NCBI GenBank assembly: GCA_964558465.1
Contig: CAZLEF010000013.1
Coordinates: 1-64,000, forward strand
DNA length: 64,000 bases
From: JACJYC01 sp964558465
Lineage (GTDB): Bacteria > Bacteroidota > Bacteroidia > Chitinophagales > Saprospiraceae
Reading direction: 5' to 3'
Part shown: one piece after another, positions 50,164 through 58,287 of the stretch
Layout: each line of letters opens with the position of its first letter
How positions within the stretch are numbered: the first letter of the stretch is position 1
Position numbers and translations under genes: made by a program
Notes under the pieces: model-generated
Told to the model about the DNA's origin: nothing
What the model saw: the letters and a program-made list of their open reading frames with translations, nothing else
Databases searched by the model: none

Positions 50164-51394
50164 AATTTGGTTGATTATCTGGATTTTTGGGGCAGTACAG
50201 GCTGTTTCGGGAAAAGGGCTGGAAGTCGGCCCCGGCAGCAGGTACCCAACGATCAGGTCAGCTATAGAAGCAGCTGCCCCGGGAGACGAAGTGCGGGTAT
50301 GTCCGGGTGTCTATCAGGAAGGCCGGATTGTCATCGACAAACCTCTGACCCTTCTGGGCGAACAATCTCCGGTTCTGGACGGCGGTTTCCAATCGGAAGT
50401 CATTACGGTGGTCTCCGACCACGTGACCATCCAGGGCTTTGTCATCCGGAATGTAGGCACCAGTTATGTGGAAGACCGCGCAGGCATCAGGATCCGGAAA
50501 GCCCGGAATTTTATAGTCAGCGGCAACAAACTTCTGAATACGTTCTTCGGGATCTATCTGGAACATGCAAGGGATGGCGTTATTGAAGGAAATATTGTGG
50601 AAGGGGAGGCGGTACAGGAGAATAATTCGGGTAATGCGATCCACTTATGGTATTGCAGGAACATTCAAGTTGACAACAACCGGGTAAGCGGCCACCGGGA
50701 TGGCATATACCTGGAATTTGTCGACAGCAGCCGTGTTTCCAAAAACTTTAGTTACGCCAACATCCGGTACGGTTTGCATTTTATGTTTTCCAACAATGAC
50801 AACTATTTCAACAACCGGTTTTTGGAAAATGGCGCAGGCGTGGCGGTGATGTATTCCAAAAAGATCAATATGTGGGATAACCTTTTTGAACAAAACTGGG
50901 GGCAGGCCTCCTACGGCCTTTTGCTCAAGGAAATATACGACGCGTCGATCTACCGGAATGTTTTTACGGAAAACACGGTCGGTATTTACCTGGAAAGCTG
51001 TACGAGGATCCAATACAACAACAACGATTTCATCCGCAACGGTTGGGCGCTGAAAATGGCCGGCGGTTGCCTGGACAATGCTTTTACCGGAAATAATTTT
51101 ATTTCCAACACCTTTGATCTGTCGACCGACAGCAATACCCGGTCCAACACCTTTGACGGTAACTTCTGGAACGAATACGCCGGATACGACCTCGATCGGA
51201 ATAATGTAGGCGATGTGCCCCACCACCCGGTCAGGTTGTTCAGTTATGTGGTGAATAAAACCCCCGAATCCATCGTGTTGCTCAGAAGTCTTTTTGTCGA
51301 TCTGGTCAATTTATCCGAAAAAATAAGCCCGGTGCTGACACCGGCCAACGTAGCCGACAACCGGCCTTTGATGCACCCTATTATCTGGAATTGA
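50153..51394 (+). CDS. nosD: NosD periplasmic maturation protein
   Basis: 413-residue periplasmic right-handed beta-helix (CASH) protein that works with the NosFY transporter in assembling the CuZ sulfide cluster. Signal peptide MKSKIWLIIWIFGAVQAVSG; repeated helix rungs from about 30 to 340 (for example GIYLEHARDGVIEGN, GIYLESCTRIQYNNNDF); closing NosD segment FDGNFWNEYAGYDLDRNNVGDVPH. The last 40 residues (SIVLLRSLFVDLVNLSEK) resemble the part that meets the permease. It starts inside nosL. Confidence 0.95.
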   Translation: MKSKIWLIIWIFGAVQAVSGKGLEVGPGSRYPTIRSAIEAAAPGDEVRVCPGVYQEGRIVIDKPLTLLGEQSPVLDGGFQSEVITVVSDHVTIQGFVIRNVGTSYVEDRAGIRIRKARNFIVSGNKLLNTFFGIYLEHARDGVIEGNIVEGEAVQENNSGNAIHLWYCRNIQVDNNRVSGHRDGIYLEFVDSSRVSKNFSYANIRYGLHFMFSNNDNYFNNRFLENGAGVAVMYSKKINMWDNLFEQNWGQASYGLLLKEIYDASIYRNVFTENTVGIYLESCTRIQYNNNDFIRNGWALKMAGGCLDNAFTGNNFISNTFDLSTDSNTRSNTFDGNFWNEYAGYDLDRNNVGDVPHHPVRLFSYVVNKTPESIVLLRSLFVDLVNLSEKISPVLTPANVADNRPLMHPIIWN

Positions 51395-51406
51395 AAAATT
51401 GAGAAC

Positions 51407-52174
51407 ATGCTTTCTGTTCAAAATCTTGAAAAGTCATTTCGGAAGAACTCCGTCCTCAAAGGGGTCAGCCTTGACATTTCCAAACCTGGAATTTTGACTG
51501 TGCTTGGCCCTAACGGATCCGGTAAAACCACGCTCATCAAATGTATTCTGGGAATGGTACTGCCGGACTGCGGGCAGATCCTGTTTGGCGGACAATCCAT
51601 CGCTAATCAGTGGAAATACCGGGAACAGATCGGTTATTTGCCGCAGATCGCCCGGTTTCCCGAAAACCTGACCGTCGCCGAATTACTGCGCATGATCAGG
51701 GACATTCGCCCTAACTGCAGCCGGGAAGAGGAAATGATCCGTTTGTTTGGGTTGCAACCTGCATTGAACAGCCGGTTGGGGACACTCTCAGGCGGGACGA
51801 AACAAAAAGTAAACCTCCTGCTGACCTTCATGTACGATAACCCGGTCATCATTTTGGATGAACCAACGGCAGGGCTTGATCCAGTCGCCATGATCAACCT
51901 GAAAGACCTGATTTATGCTGAAAAAGCCAGGGGAAAGATCATTCTGATCACCACTCACGTCATGAGTTTGGTAGAGGAAATGGCCGATGAGGTGGTCTTT
52001 CTGCTGGAAGGCCATATCCATTTCAGGGGCACTGTCCCGGCTCTGAAACAACGCTGCGGAGAAGAAGACCTTGAACGCGCAATAGCAAAATTGCTGAAAG
52101 GCGAATGTATTGCCATCGGGGATACAAACATTGTACAAAGAGCAGGTCATCCTGTAAGTGCAGCTTTCCAATAA
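51407..52174 (+). CDS. nosF: NosF ABC transporter ATPase
   Basis: 255-residue ATPase of the NosDFY complex. Walker A GPNGSGKTT (about 35-43), signature LSGGTKQKVNL, Walker B VIILDEPTAGLDP and switch histidine TTHVMSLVEE. It drives NosY and, through NosD, the copper-site maturation of NosZ. It starts 12 bp after nosD and ends 21 bp before nosY. Confidence 0.95.
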   Translation: MLSVQNLEKSFRKNSVLKGVSLDISKPGILTVLGPNGSGKTTLIKCILGMVLPDCGQILFGGQSIANQWKYREQIGYLPQIARFPENLTVAELLRMIRDIRPNCSREEEMIRLFGLQPALNSRLGTLSGGTKQKVNLLLTFMYDNPVIILDEPTAGLDPVAMINLKDLIYAEKARGKIILITTHVMSLVEEMADEVVFLLEGHIHFRGTVPALKQRCGEEDLERAIAKLLKGECIAIGDTNIVQRAGHPVSAAFQ

Positions 52175-52195
52175 TTCAGCCAAAAGAAAAATACC

Positions 52196-52978
52196 ATGTT
52201 CAAGATACTGAAATACAGTTTTTTTGACCTGATGAGAAGCAGGTGGACGTATATATACGCCGCATTTTATCTTGCGCTGACCACTGCATTGTTGTGGTTG
52301 AACAATGATATTTCCAAAGTCATCATCAGCCTGATGAACATTGTCCTGGTCTTGTCTCCATTGATTGCCGCTATTTTTTCCACCCTGTATTTCAATCAAT
52401 CCAGAGAATTCACGGAGCTCTTGCTGGCACAACCCGTCAGGCGCACAGCCATTTTTTTGGGCCAGTATTTTGGCGTTGCCTTGTCAATGGTCTTCAGCTT
52501 GCTGATCGGACTCGGCGGGCCGTTCCTGTTTTACGGCCTTTTGGTTTCCGCCGAAATCTGGAATTTTATGACCTTGCTGGGCGTTGGCATTTTTTTATCG
52601 CTCATTTTTTCAGCGCTAGCCTTTTTTATAGCCTTATTAACGGAAAATAAAATCAAGGGATTTGGTTTTACTATCCTGTTGTGGCTGTTTTTTGCGGTGG
52701 TTTATGACGGCCTTTTTTTACTTGCCCTGGCCATTTTCAGTGATTATCCGCTCGATAAATTTGCCCTGGGCGCCTCCCTTTTCAACCCCATAGACTTATC
52801 CAGGATACTGGTGTTGCTGAAGCTGGATATTTCTGCATTGATGGGATACACAGGGGCGGTGTTCAATCATTTTTTTGGCGGGTCGACGGGCGTCATTATC
52901 GCGCTTTTGTCTCTTTTATTGTGGACGGTCCTTCCTGTGCTGGGGATCCGGAGACTGGCCGCGCGGAAAGATTTTTAA
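52196..52978 (+). CDS. nosY: NosY ABC transporter permease
   Basis: 260-residue inner membrane protein with six hydrophobic helices, the ABC-2 fold of NosY. The coupling segment FNQSREFTELLLAQPVRRTAIFLG matches the family. It forms a complex with NosF and NosD for maturation of NosZ. It starts 21 bp after nosF; a cysteine-rich lipoprotein gene follows after 66 bp. Confidence 0.93.
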   Translation: MFKILKYSFFDLMRSRWTYIYAAFYLALTTALLWLNNDISKVIISLMNIVLVLSPLIAAIFSTLYFNQSREFTELLLAQPVRRTAIFLGQYFGVALSMVFSLLIGLGGPFLFYGLLVSAEIWNFMTLLGVGIFLSLIFSALAFFIALLTENKIKGFGFTILLWLFFAVVYDGLFLLALAIFSDYPLDKFALGASLFNPIDLSRILVLLKLDISALMGYTGAVFNHFFGGSTGVIIALLSLLLWTVLPVLGIRRLAARKDF

Positions 52979-53044
52979 AAAATTGTGGCAGGCAGCCAAA
53001 CGCAAAGTCAGCCGGCATCCGTCTTCTTTAGAAAACTGTTATTC

Positions 53045-53485
53045 ATGAAGAAGTTACTGATCGTGTTTATTGCGTTTGCGATGTGGCAATGCCAAAAGGA
53101 CAGTGGGCCCGATCCCCGGTCTGCAGCCTTTGGCGAAGACCTTGTACTGTCGAAGGGGCAATCGGCAATGTTAAATCAAAACGGAGGCAACGCCGACCTG
53201 ATGGTGGAGACCAAGGATATCCAGGAAAGCAGGTGCCCGTCCGATGTGATTTGCGTTTGGGCCGGATTCGCAACGGCTTCCCTCAAACTTTCCCACAACG
53301 GAGCTACCGGAGATCTGGACCTGTGCCTGGGAAGTTGTGCTGAAAAGTACAATGTCCAGGATACCGGTTTTATCAGCCTGGACAATGTTAATTATGGGGT
53401 CATCCTGAAAGAGATCGCACCCTTCCCGACTTCCCAGAACGGGAATGAGCCTAAAACGGCCGTTGTCGAGGTTTTTATTAAATAA
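53045..53485 (+). CDS. cysteine-containing lipoprotein of unknown function
   Basis: 146 residues. A hydrophobic start (MKKLLIVFIAFAMWQC) looks like a lipoprotein signal, with Gln at -1 being unusual. The mature part is beta-rich and has four cysteines in two pairs, CPSDVICVWAG and CLGSC, suited to disulfides or metal binding. The CPxDVxCVWAG pattern recurs in small Bacteroidota lipoproteins without known function. It is 66 bp after nosY on the same strand and may belong to the operon. ATG 53045 is preferred over an upstream in-frame start whose residues would precede the signal peptide. Confidence 0.75.
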   Translation: MKKLLIVFIAFAMWQCQKDSGPDPRSAAFGEDLVLSKGQSAMLNQNGGNADLMVETKDIQESRCPSDVICVWAGFATASLKLSHNGATGDLDLCLGSCAEKYNVQDTGFISLDNVNYGVILKEIAPFPTSQNGNEPKTAVVEVFIK

Positions 53486-53499
53486 GGGTTTTGAACAAG

Positions 53500-53532
53500 T
53501 TTTGCGGCAAAGAGCTTATCTTAGCCGCAAAA
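53500..53532 (+). promoter_or_regulatory. inverted repeat framing a -7-like box
   Basis: TTTTGCGGC 53500-53508 and GCCGCAAAA 53524-53532 are perfect arms; the 15-bp centre contains TATCTTAG, one base off the -7 consensus. The site ends 7 nt before the ATG of the serine hydrolase. It may be an operator or an mRNA hairpin at the ribosome-binding site. Confidence 0.45.
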
Positions 53533-53539
53533 CCATTTT

Positions 53540-55072
53540 ATGCGCATCCGGCTTATTTTTTCCTTACTCCTCTTCCTTGGGCTCCAGACTTCTGCCCAGG
53601 TCAATCCCGCCGAATTAAACGCCTGGTTTGACAAGGCCCATAAAACCTGGACCATTCCGGGGATGGCTGTCGGTATCATCAAGGACGGTAAAGTTGTGTT
53701 GTCAAACGGTTATGGCGTGCTTGAAACGGGCAAAAGCCGGGCGATTGACGGTAATACGGTTTTTGCGATCGCCTCCAATACCAAAGCATTTATTTCCACT
53801 GCTATTGCCATGCTCGATGAAGAGGGCAAACTGGACTTTGAAGACCCGGTCCGGAAATACCTGCCTTTTTTCTCCCTTTACGACGAATATGCTTCCGAAC
53901 ACGCCACGATTCGCGACCTTTTGTGTCACCGCCTCGGCTTGGGCACTTTCAGCGGGGATGTGATTTGGTATAAGAGCCGGTACAACGCCGAAGAAGTGGT
54001 GCGCAGGGCGCGTTTTCTGCCCAAGGCCTATGAGTTCAGGGCGGGTTACGGATATTCCAACCTGATGTTCATTACTGCAGGCGAAGTGATCCGGGCTGCC
54101 GGAGGGCAGGATTGGGATGATTTTGTCAAAGCCAGAATCCTCCTCCCATTGGAAATGACCAGGACCAAAACTTCCGTCTCCGAGCTGGAGGGCATGGACA
54201 ACGTTGCGGCGCCGCATAAAACCCGCGGCGATGTCCATACCCCGATCCCGTATGCCAACTGGGACAATATGGGGGCTGCAGGCGGGATTCTGTCCAGCAC
54301 GAATGACATGTTAAAGTGGTTGCAAATGCAACTGGACGAAGGCCGTTACGCAGGAAAAGCCCTGTTGAACCCTGCCAGCCAAACGGAATACTGGACGCCT
54401 CACAATAACTATAAATTGTCGAAATCAGCCCGGGAGTTTATGCCGACCCGGCATTTCAACGGTTACGGGCTGGGGTGGGGGACCTTTGACTACGGCGGCA
54501 GGATGGTAGCCACCCATAGCGGCGGATACGACGGAATGTATTCCAGGGTAGCGCTTGTACCAGAAGAAAAACTTGGGGTCGTTGTGCTCACCAACAGTAT
54601 GACCGGGATCGGTAATGCGGTCATGTATTATGTCCTCGACCAATACCTGGGCGTTCAGTCAGGCAGGGATTGGAGCAATTATTACCTGGATCAACAGCGG
54701 CAAGGCGATAAATTTTGGAATGACCGGGAACAAAGCCGCAGGGACGCCCGGGTTTCCGGTACAAAACCCAGCCTGGTTTTGAGCGATTACGCCGGAAAAT
54801 ACCATTGTAATCTTTTTGGCGCCATCGAGGTAATCAGCGAGGGTGGAAACCTTAAATTGCACTTCCCGGAATCTCCTTCACTGGACGCAGACCTGAGCCA
54901 TTGGCACTATGATACTTTTGAAATAAAATGGAAAGAAAACCATGCCTGGTTTGACTTTGGGACGGTGCAGTTTGTATTGGACAACAACGCCAAAATCCAT
55001 TCTCTCCGTTTTGACGTACCCAATGACGATATCTTTTTTGAAGAGATCCAGGCCGTCAGGGTGAGTCCATGA
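53540..55072 (+). CDS. secreted beta-lactamase-family serine hydrolase with DUF3471
   Basis: 510 residues, signal peptide MRIRLIFSLLLFLGLQTSAQ. Class C beta-lactamase fold (about 25-370): nucleophile motif S-NTK in AIASNTKAFIST, Y-S-N in YGYSNLMF, and HSGG in THSGGYDGMYS. A DUF3471 beta-sandwich (about 385-510) completes it, as in many Bacteroidota esterases and D-aminopeptidases. Likely substrates are peptidoglycan-like or ester compounds; beta-lactam resistance is not implied. Single gene. Confidence 0.92.
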   Translation: MRIRLIFSLLLFLGLQTSAQVNPAELNAWFDKAHKTWTIPGMAVGIIKDGKVVLSNGYGVLETGKSRAIDGNTVFAIASNTKAFISTAIAMLDEEGKLDFEDPVRKYLPFFSLYDEYASEHATIRDLLCHRLGLGTFSGDVIWYKSRYNAEEVVRRARFLPKAYEFRAGYGYSNLMFITAGEVIRAAGGQDWDDFVKARILLPLEMTRTKTSVSELEGMDNVAAPHKTRGDVHTPIPYANWDNMGAAGGILSSTNDMLKWLQMQLDEGRYAGKALLNPASQTEYWTPHNNYKLSKSAREFMPTRHFNGYGLGWGTFDYGGRMVATHSGGYDGMYSRVALVPEEKLGVVVLTNSMTGIGNAVMYYVLDQYLGVQSGRDWSNYYLDQQRQGDKFWNDREQSRRDARVSGTKPSLVLSDYAGKYHCNLFGAIEVISEGGNLKLHFPESPSLDADLSHWHYDTFEIKWKENHAWFDFGTVQFVLDNNAKIHSLRFDVPNDDIFFEEIQAVRVSP

Positions 55073-55170
55073 GGCTCTACATCCGAGAATTCAGGGTATT
55101 GGTCGAAGGTAAGGCGCATGGACAGGTAATTGTATGTATTCTTGCACATGGAAAGCTGAGCGAATAGATT

Positions 55171-55725
55171 ATGTTCCGGACCGAATCCATTGACGTCCTG
55201 GCCCGCCTGAAATCAAATGACCGGCTGGCTTTGAAAGAACTCTTTCAACTGCACTACAGGGCGGTTTGTAAGACTATTCGCCGTTTTATCCCGGACGAAT
55301 CCTTGTGTGAAGACCTCGCCCAGGAGGTTTTCCTGCGTTTCTGGGAAAAGCGCCACCAGCTTGAAATCAATTCTTCTCTCGAGGGCTATCTCCGGCGTAT
55401 GGCGGTTAACGAAGCCCTTGCCCACTTGCGGAAGAAAAAATATTTTGAAGAAGAACTTACGGATAACACTCCAATGATGATGGCTGAACCCGGAGGTGAT
55501 GACCGTCTGCTTCAGTCCGAACTGGAGTCCAATATCCGTCTGGCCATTAATACCCTCCCGCCAAAATGCAAAACCGTTTTTCAATTGAGCAGGTTTGAAG
55601 AAATGACCTACCAGGAAATTGCCAATCAAATGGGCATTTCAATAAAAACAGTTGAGAACCAAATGGGGAAGGCCCTTAAAATCCTGCGGGAAAAGCTGAG
55701 TGATTATTTGCACCTGTTTCTTTGA
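55171..55725 (+). CDS. ECF-type RNA polymerase sigma factor
   Basis: 184-residue sigma-70 family factor. Region 2 (about 20-85: LKELFQLHYRAVCKTIRRFI, DLAQEVFLRFWEKR) and region 4 (about 120-175: LPPKCKTVFQLSRFEEMTYQEIANQMGISIKTVENQMGKAL) are complete and there is no region 3. The sequence is like Bacteroidota ECF factors that act with FecR-type anti-sigma proteins, but no such gene or SusCD receptor follows; the next gene is an antiporter. Target promoters are unknown. Confidence 0.93.
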   Translation: MFRTESIDVLARLKSNDRLALKELFQLHYRAVCKTIRRFIPDESLCEDLAQEVFLRFWEKRHQLEINSSLEGYLRRMAVNEALAHLRKKKYFEEELTDNTPMMMAEPGGDDRLLQSELESNIRLAINTLPPKCKTVFQLSRFEEMTYQEIANQMGISIKTVENQMGKALKILREKLSDYLHLFL

Positions 55726-55837
55726 AACCTGGCTTATTCCTGATTGAAAATTCATATAATTGCACCGTCAAAGGTGATTTCGTTTTGGGCCAATTAAGTT
55801 AAATCCCAAATTTTCAGGCTGTTAGATCCATGAATTC

Positions 55838-55901
55838 TATACTTCGCGCCGCCCACGCCGAGGCGTGGTGCATAGGGAATCGCCCAAAAGCGCGAAGTAT
55901 A
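55838..55901. repeat. nested palindrome next to hairpin copy 2
   Basis: TATACTTCGCGC 55838-55849 pairs perfectly with GCGCGAAGTATA 55890-55901. Inside is CCACGCC 55853-55859 with GGCGTGG 55862-55868, the same inner stem as at 27163-27179. Its right arm abuts the 51-bp element at 55899. Confidence 0.7.
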
Positions 55902-55949
55902 ATGCCGCAGGATGGATGGTTTGCCAAAAACCATCCGACGCGCGGTATA
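55899..55949 (+). repeat. 51-bp hairpin element, copy 2
   Basis: Same length as copy 1 (1025-1075) and about 80 percent identical. The stem is GGATGGTTT 55914-55922 with AAACCATCC 55928-55936; relative to copy 1 an A-T pair is replaced by G-C on both sides. It ends 13 nt before the ATG of the first antiporter gene and closes in GGTATAACTTG, a weak -7-like end. Confidence 0.7.
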
Positions 55950-55962
55950 ACTTGAAAGAAAA

Positions 55963-57048
55963 ATGGTTGCACTCAAATTGATTGCGGGTTTTGTTTTATT
56001 GTTGGTTGGAGCGGAAATTCTGGTTAAAGGGGCTTCCAGAATTGCTGCCGCAATAGGTATTTCTTCCCTGGTGATCGGCCTGACCGTGGTCTCTTTTGGC
56101 ACCAGTTCGCCTGAATTGTCCGTAAGTATCATTTCCAGTCTGAACGGTACTGCCGACATTGCCCTTGGCAATGTGATCGGCAGTAATATTTTTAATATAT
56201 TGTTTATTTTGGGTATTGCCGCGCTTATCGTGCCCCTGGTGGTTGCCCAACAGCTCATCCGGCTGGACGTACCCATCATGATCTGCGCCTCCCTCCTGGT
56301 CCTTTTATTCAGTTTCAACGGCGTTGTCAGCCCTTGGGAAGGCATGATCCTGATCGCTCTTGGGATTGCCTACACGGCTTTTGTTGTCTATCTCAGCAAG
56401 CGGGAAACCAATAAAAAGGTAATCAGGGAATATAAAGAAGAGTTTGAGGAAAAAGCCGGGAAAAAACCGGGTGGATTGCTTTTATCTGTTTTTTTTATAG
56501 TGGCCGGGTTGGCGCTCCTGATACTGGGCTCAAGGTGGCTGGTCGACAGCGCTGTACAAATTGCCACCAGCTTTGGGGTAAGCGACCTGGTAATCGGCCT
56601 TACGATCATTGCGGTTGGGACTTCACTGCCGGAAGTAGCGACTTCCGTAATTGCCAGTCTGCGCGGTGAGCGGGACATTGCCGTTGGCAACGTCGTGGGC
56701 AGCAACATCTTTAATATCTTTATTATTCTGGGGACCACCGCGGTCATCGGCAAAGGCGGGGTTGAAGTTTCCGGGTCGGCCCTGCGGTTCGACATCCCGG
56801 TTATGATCGCTGCGGCCCTCGCATGCCTGCCTGTGTTTTTTACCGGCAAAAAACTGGCGAGATGGGAAGGAGGCGTTTTTCTGGCTTATTACATTGCCTA
56901 TACCGTATTCCTGATCCTGTCCAGTCAGAAGCACGCTTCCTTACAGGTTTTCACCCAGGCTATGGTTTGGTTTGTAATCCCTTTGACGATCATTACGATT
57001 GGGGCGCTTACCTTCCTGGATTTCAAGAAAAGTCGCCGAAAGAGCTAA
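55963..57048 (+). CDS. calcium/sodium antiporter (CaCA family, YrbG-like), copy 1
   Basis: 361-residue inner membrane exchanger with ten or so helices. Two alpha-repeats carry the ion-binding acids: GLTVVSFGTSSPELSVS near residue 45 and GLTIIAVGTSLPEVATSV near residue 215. A cytoplasmic charged loop (KRETNKKVIREYKEEFEEKAGKK) joins the halves. It probably exports Ca2+ in exchange for Na+ or H+. A near-identical-length paralogue begins 44 bp downstream. The start codon is 13 nt after the 51-bp hairpin element. Confidence 0.94.
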   Translation: MVALKLIAGFVLLLVGAEILVKGASRIAAAIGISSLVIGLTVVSFGTSSPELSVSIISSLNGTADIALGNVIGSNIFNILFILGIAALIVPLVVAQQLIRLDVPIMICASLLVLLFSFNGVVSPWEGMILIALGIAYTAFVVYLSKRETNKKVIREYKEEFEEKAGKKPGGLLLSVFFIVAGLALLILGSRWLVDSAVQIATSFGVSDLVIGLTIIAVGTSLPEVATSVIASLRGERDIAVGNVVGSNIFNIFIILGTTAVIGKGGVEVSGSALRFDIPVMIAAALACLPVFFTGKKLARWEGGVFLAYYIAYTVFLILSSQKHASLQVFTQAMVWFVIPLTIITIGALTFLDFKKSRRKS

Positions 57049-57092
57049 ACAGGCTCAGGTAAAGATTCTGATTAAAAAAAAACTGTTCGGAA

Positions 57093-58178
57093 ATGGTGAT
57101 ACTCAATTTGATTCTGGGATTAGCCTTGTTATTGGTCGGAGCCGAGATACTGGTAAAGGGAGCGTCAAGGATTGCTTCTGCTATGGGGATCTCTTCATTG
57201 GTGATCGGCCTGACTGTGGTGGCTTTTGGCACCAGTTCGCCGGAATTGGTGGTCAGCGTAGTATCCAGCCTTGACGGCAAAGCAGATATTGCGCTTGGCA
57301 ACGTAGTCGGCAGCAATATTTTCAACGTTCTTTTTATCCTCGGAATTGCTTCGCTCATCGTTCCCCTTGTAGTTGCCCAACAACTCATCCGGCTCGATGT
57401 GCCGATTATGATCGGTGCTTCCATTCTCGTATTCCTCCTCAGTTTCGACGGGGTAATCCGACCCTGGGAGGGCTTTTTTATGTTATTCCTCGGGATCGCT
57501 TATACGGTCTTTGTGATCTACCTCAGCAAAAAGGAAAAGAACAAACAGGTCATCAACGAGTACAAGGAGGAATTTGAAGAATCCGCAGGCAAAAAGCCGG
57601 GCGGAATGGCGCTTTCCGTTTTATTTATTGCAGCGGGCCTGGCCGCACTGGTTTTTGGATCCCGGTTTCTGGTGGACAGCGCCGTACTTATTGCAAAAAA
57701 CCTGGGCGTAAGCGATTTGATCATCGGCCTGACGATCATTGCAGCAGGTACCTCTTTGCCGGAAGTAGCCACATCGATCATCGCCAGTATCCGGGGCGAA
57801 CGCGACATCGCCGTTGGAAATGTTGTGGGCAGCAATATTTTTAATATTTTTATTATTCTCGGTATTTCCGGCGTGATCGGAAAAAACGGAATTGCCGTTG
57901 CCGCCTCAGCTTTGTATTTTGACATACCGGTCATGGTCGCAACAGCCGTTGCATGTCTTCCTATTTTTTTTACCGGGAGAAAACTGGAGCGTTGGGAAGG
58001 GGCCGTGTTTCTGGGATACTATGTCGCCTATACCATTTTCCTCATTTTATACAGCCAGAAACATGCTTCCCTGGGCGTTTTCACCCAGGCGATGGTCTGG
58101 TTTGTAATGCCATTGACGGTCATTACCGTCGCAGCGGTAGCTTTCATGGACTATCGTAATAAAAAGAAAAAAGCCTGA
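57093..58178 (+). CDS. calcium/sodium antiporter (CaCA family, YrbG-like), copy 2
   Basis: 361 residues, the same length as its upstream neighbour and clearly its duplicate by eye: the alpha-repeats read GLTVVAFGTSSPELVVS and GLTIIAAGTSLPEVATSI, with matching helices throughout and the same KKPGG loop. Nearly all helix positions align without gaps. Differences are concentrated in hydrophobic substitutions, so both copies appear functional. Co-transcription with copy 1 is likely (44-bp gap); the pair could form a heteromer or differ in affinity. Confidence 0.94.
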   Translation: MVILNLILGLALLLVGAEILVKGASRIASAMGISSLVIGLTVVAFGTSSPELVVSVVSSLDGKADIALGNVVGSNIFNVLFILGIASLIVPLVVAQQLIRLDVPIMIGASILVFLLSFDGVIRPWEGFFMLFLGIAYTVFVIYLSKKEKNKQVINEYKEEFEESAGKKPGGMALSVLFIAAGLAALVFGSRFLVDSAVLIAKNLGVSDLIIGLTIIAAGTSLPEVATSIIASIRGERDIAVGNVVGSNIFNIFIILGISGVIGKNGIAVAASALYFDIPVMVATAVACLPIFFTGRKLERWEGAVFLGYYVAYTIFLILYSQKHASLGVFTQAMVWFVMPLTVITVAAVAFMDYRNKKKKA

Positions 58179-58287
58179 ACGCAACCAATCCACGCCAAAA
58201 ATCTGCCTTTAACCGAAACCCGGTAGTGGTATGAGGTGGAATGTGCATCTTTAAACGGGTTTGTATTCATCACAACCCATTGTCCGA

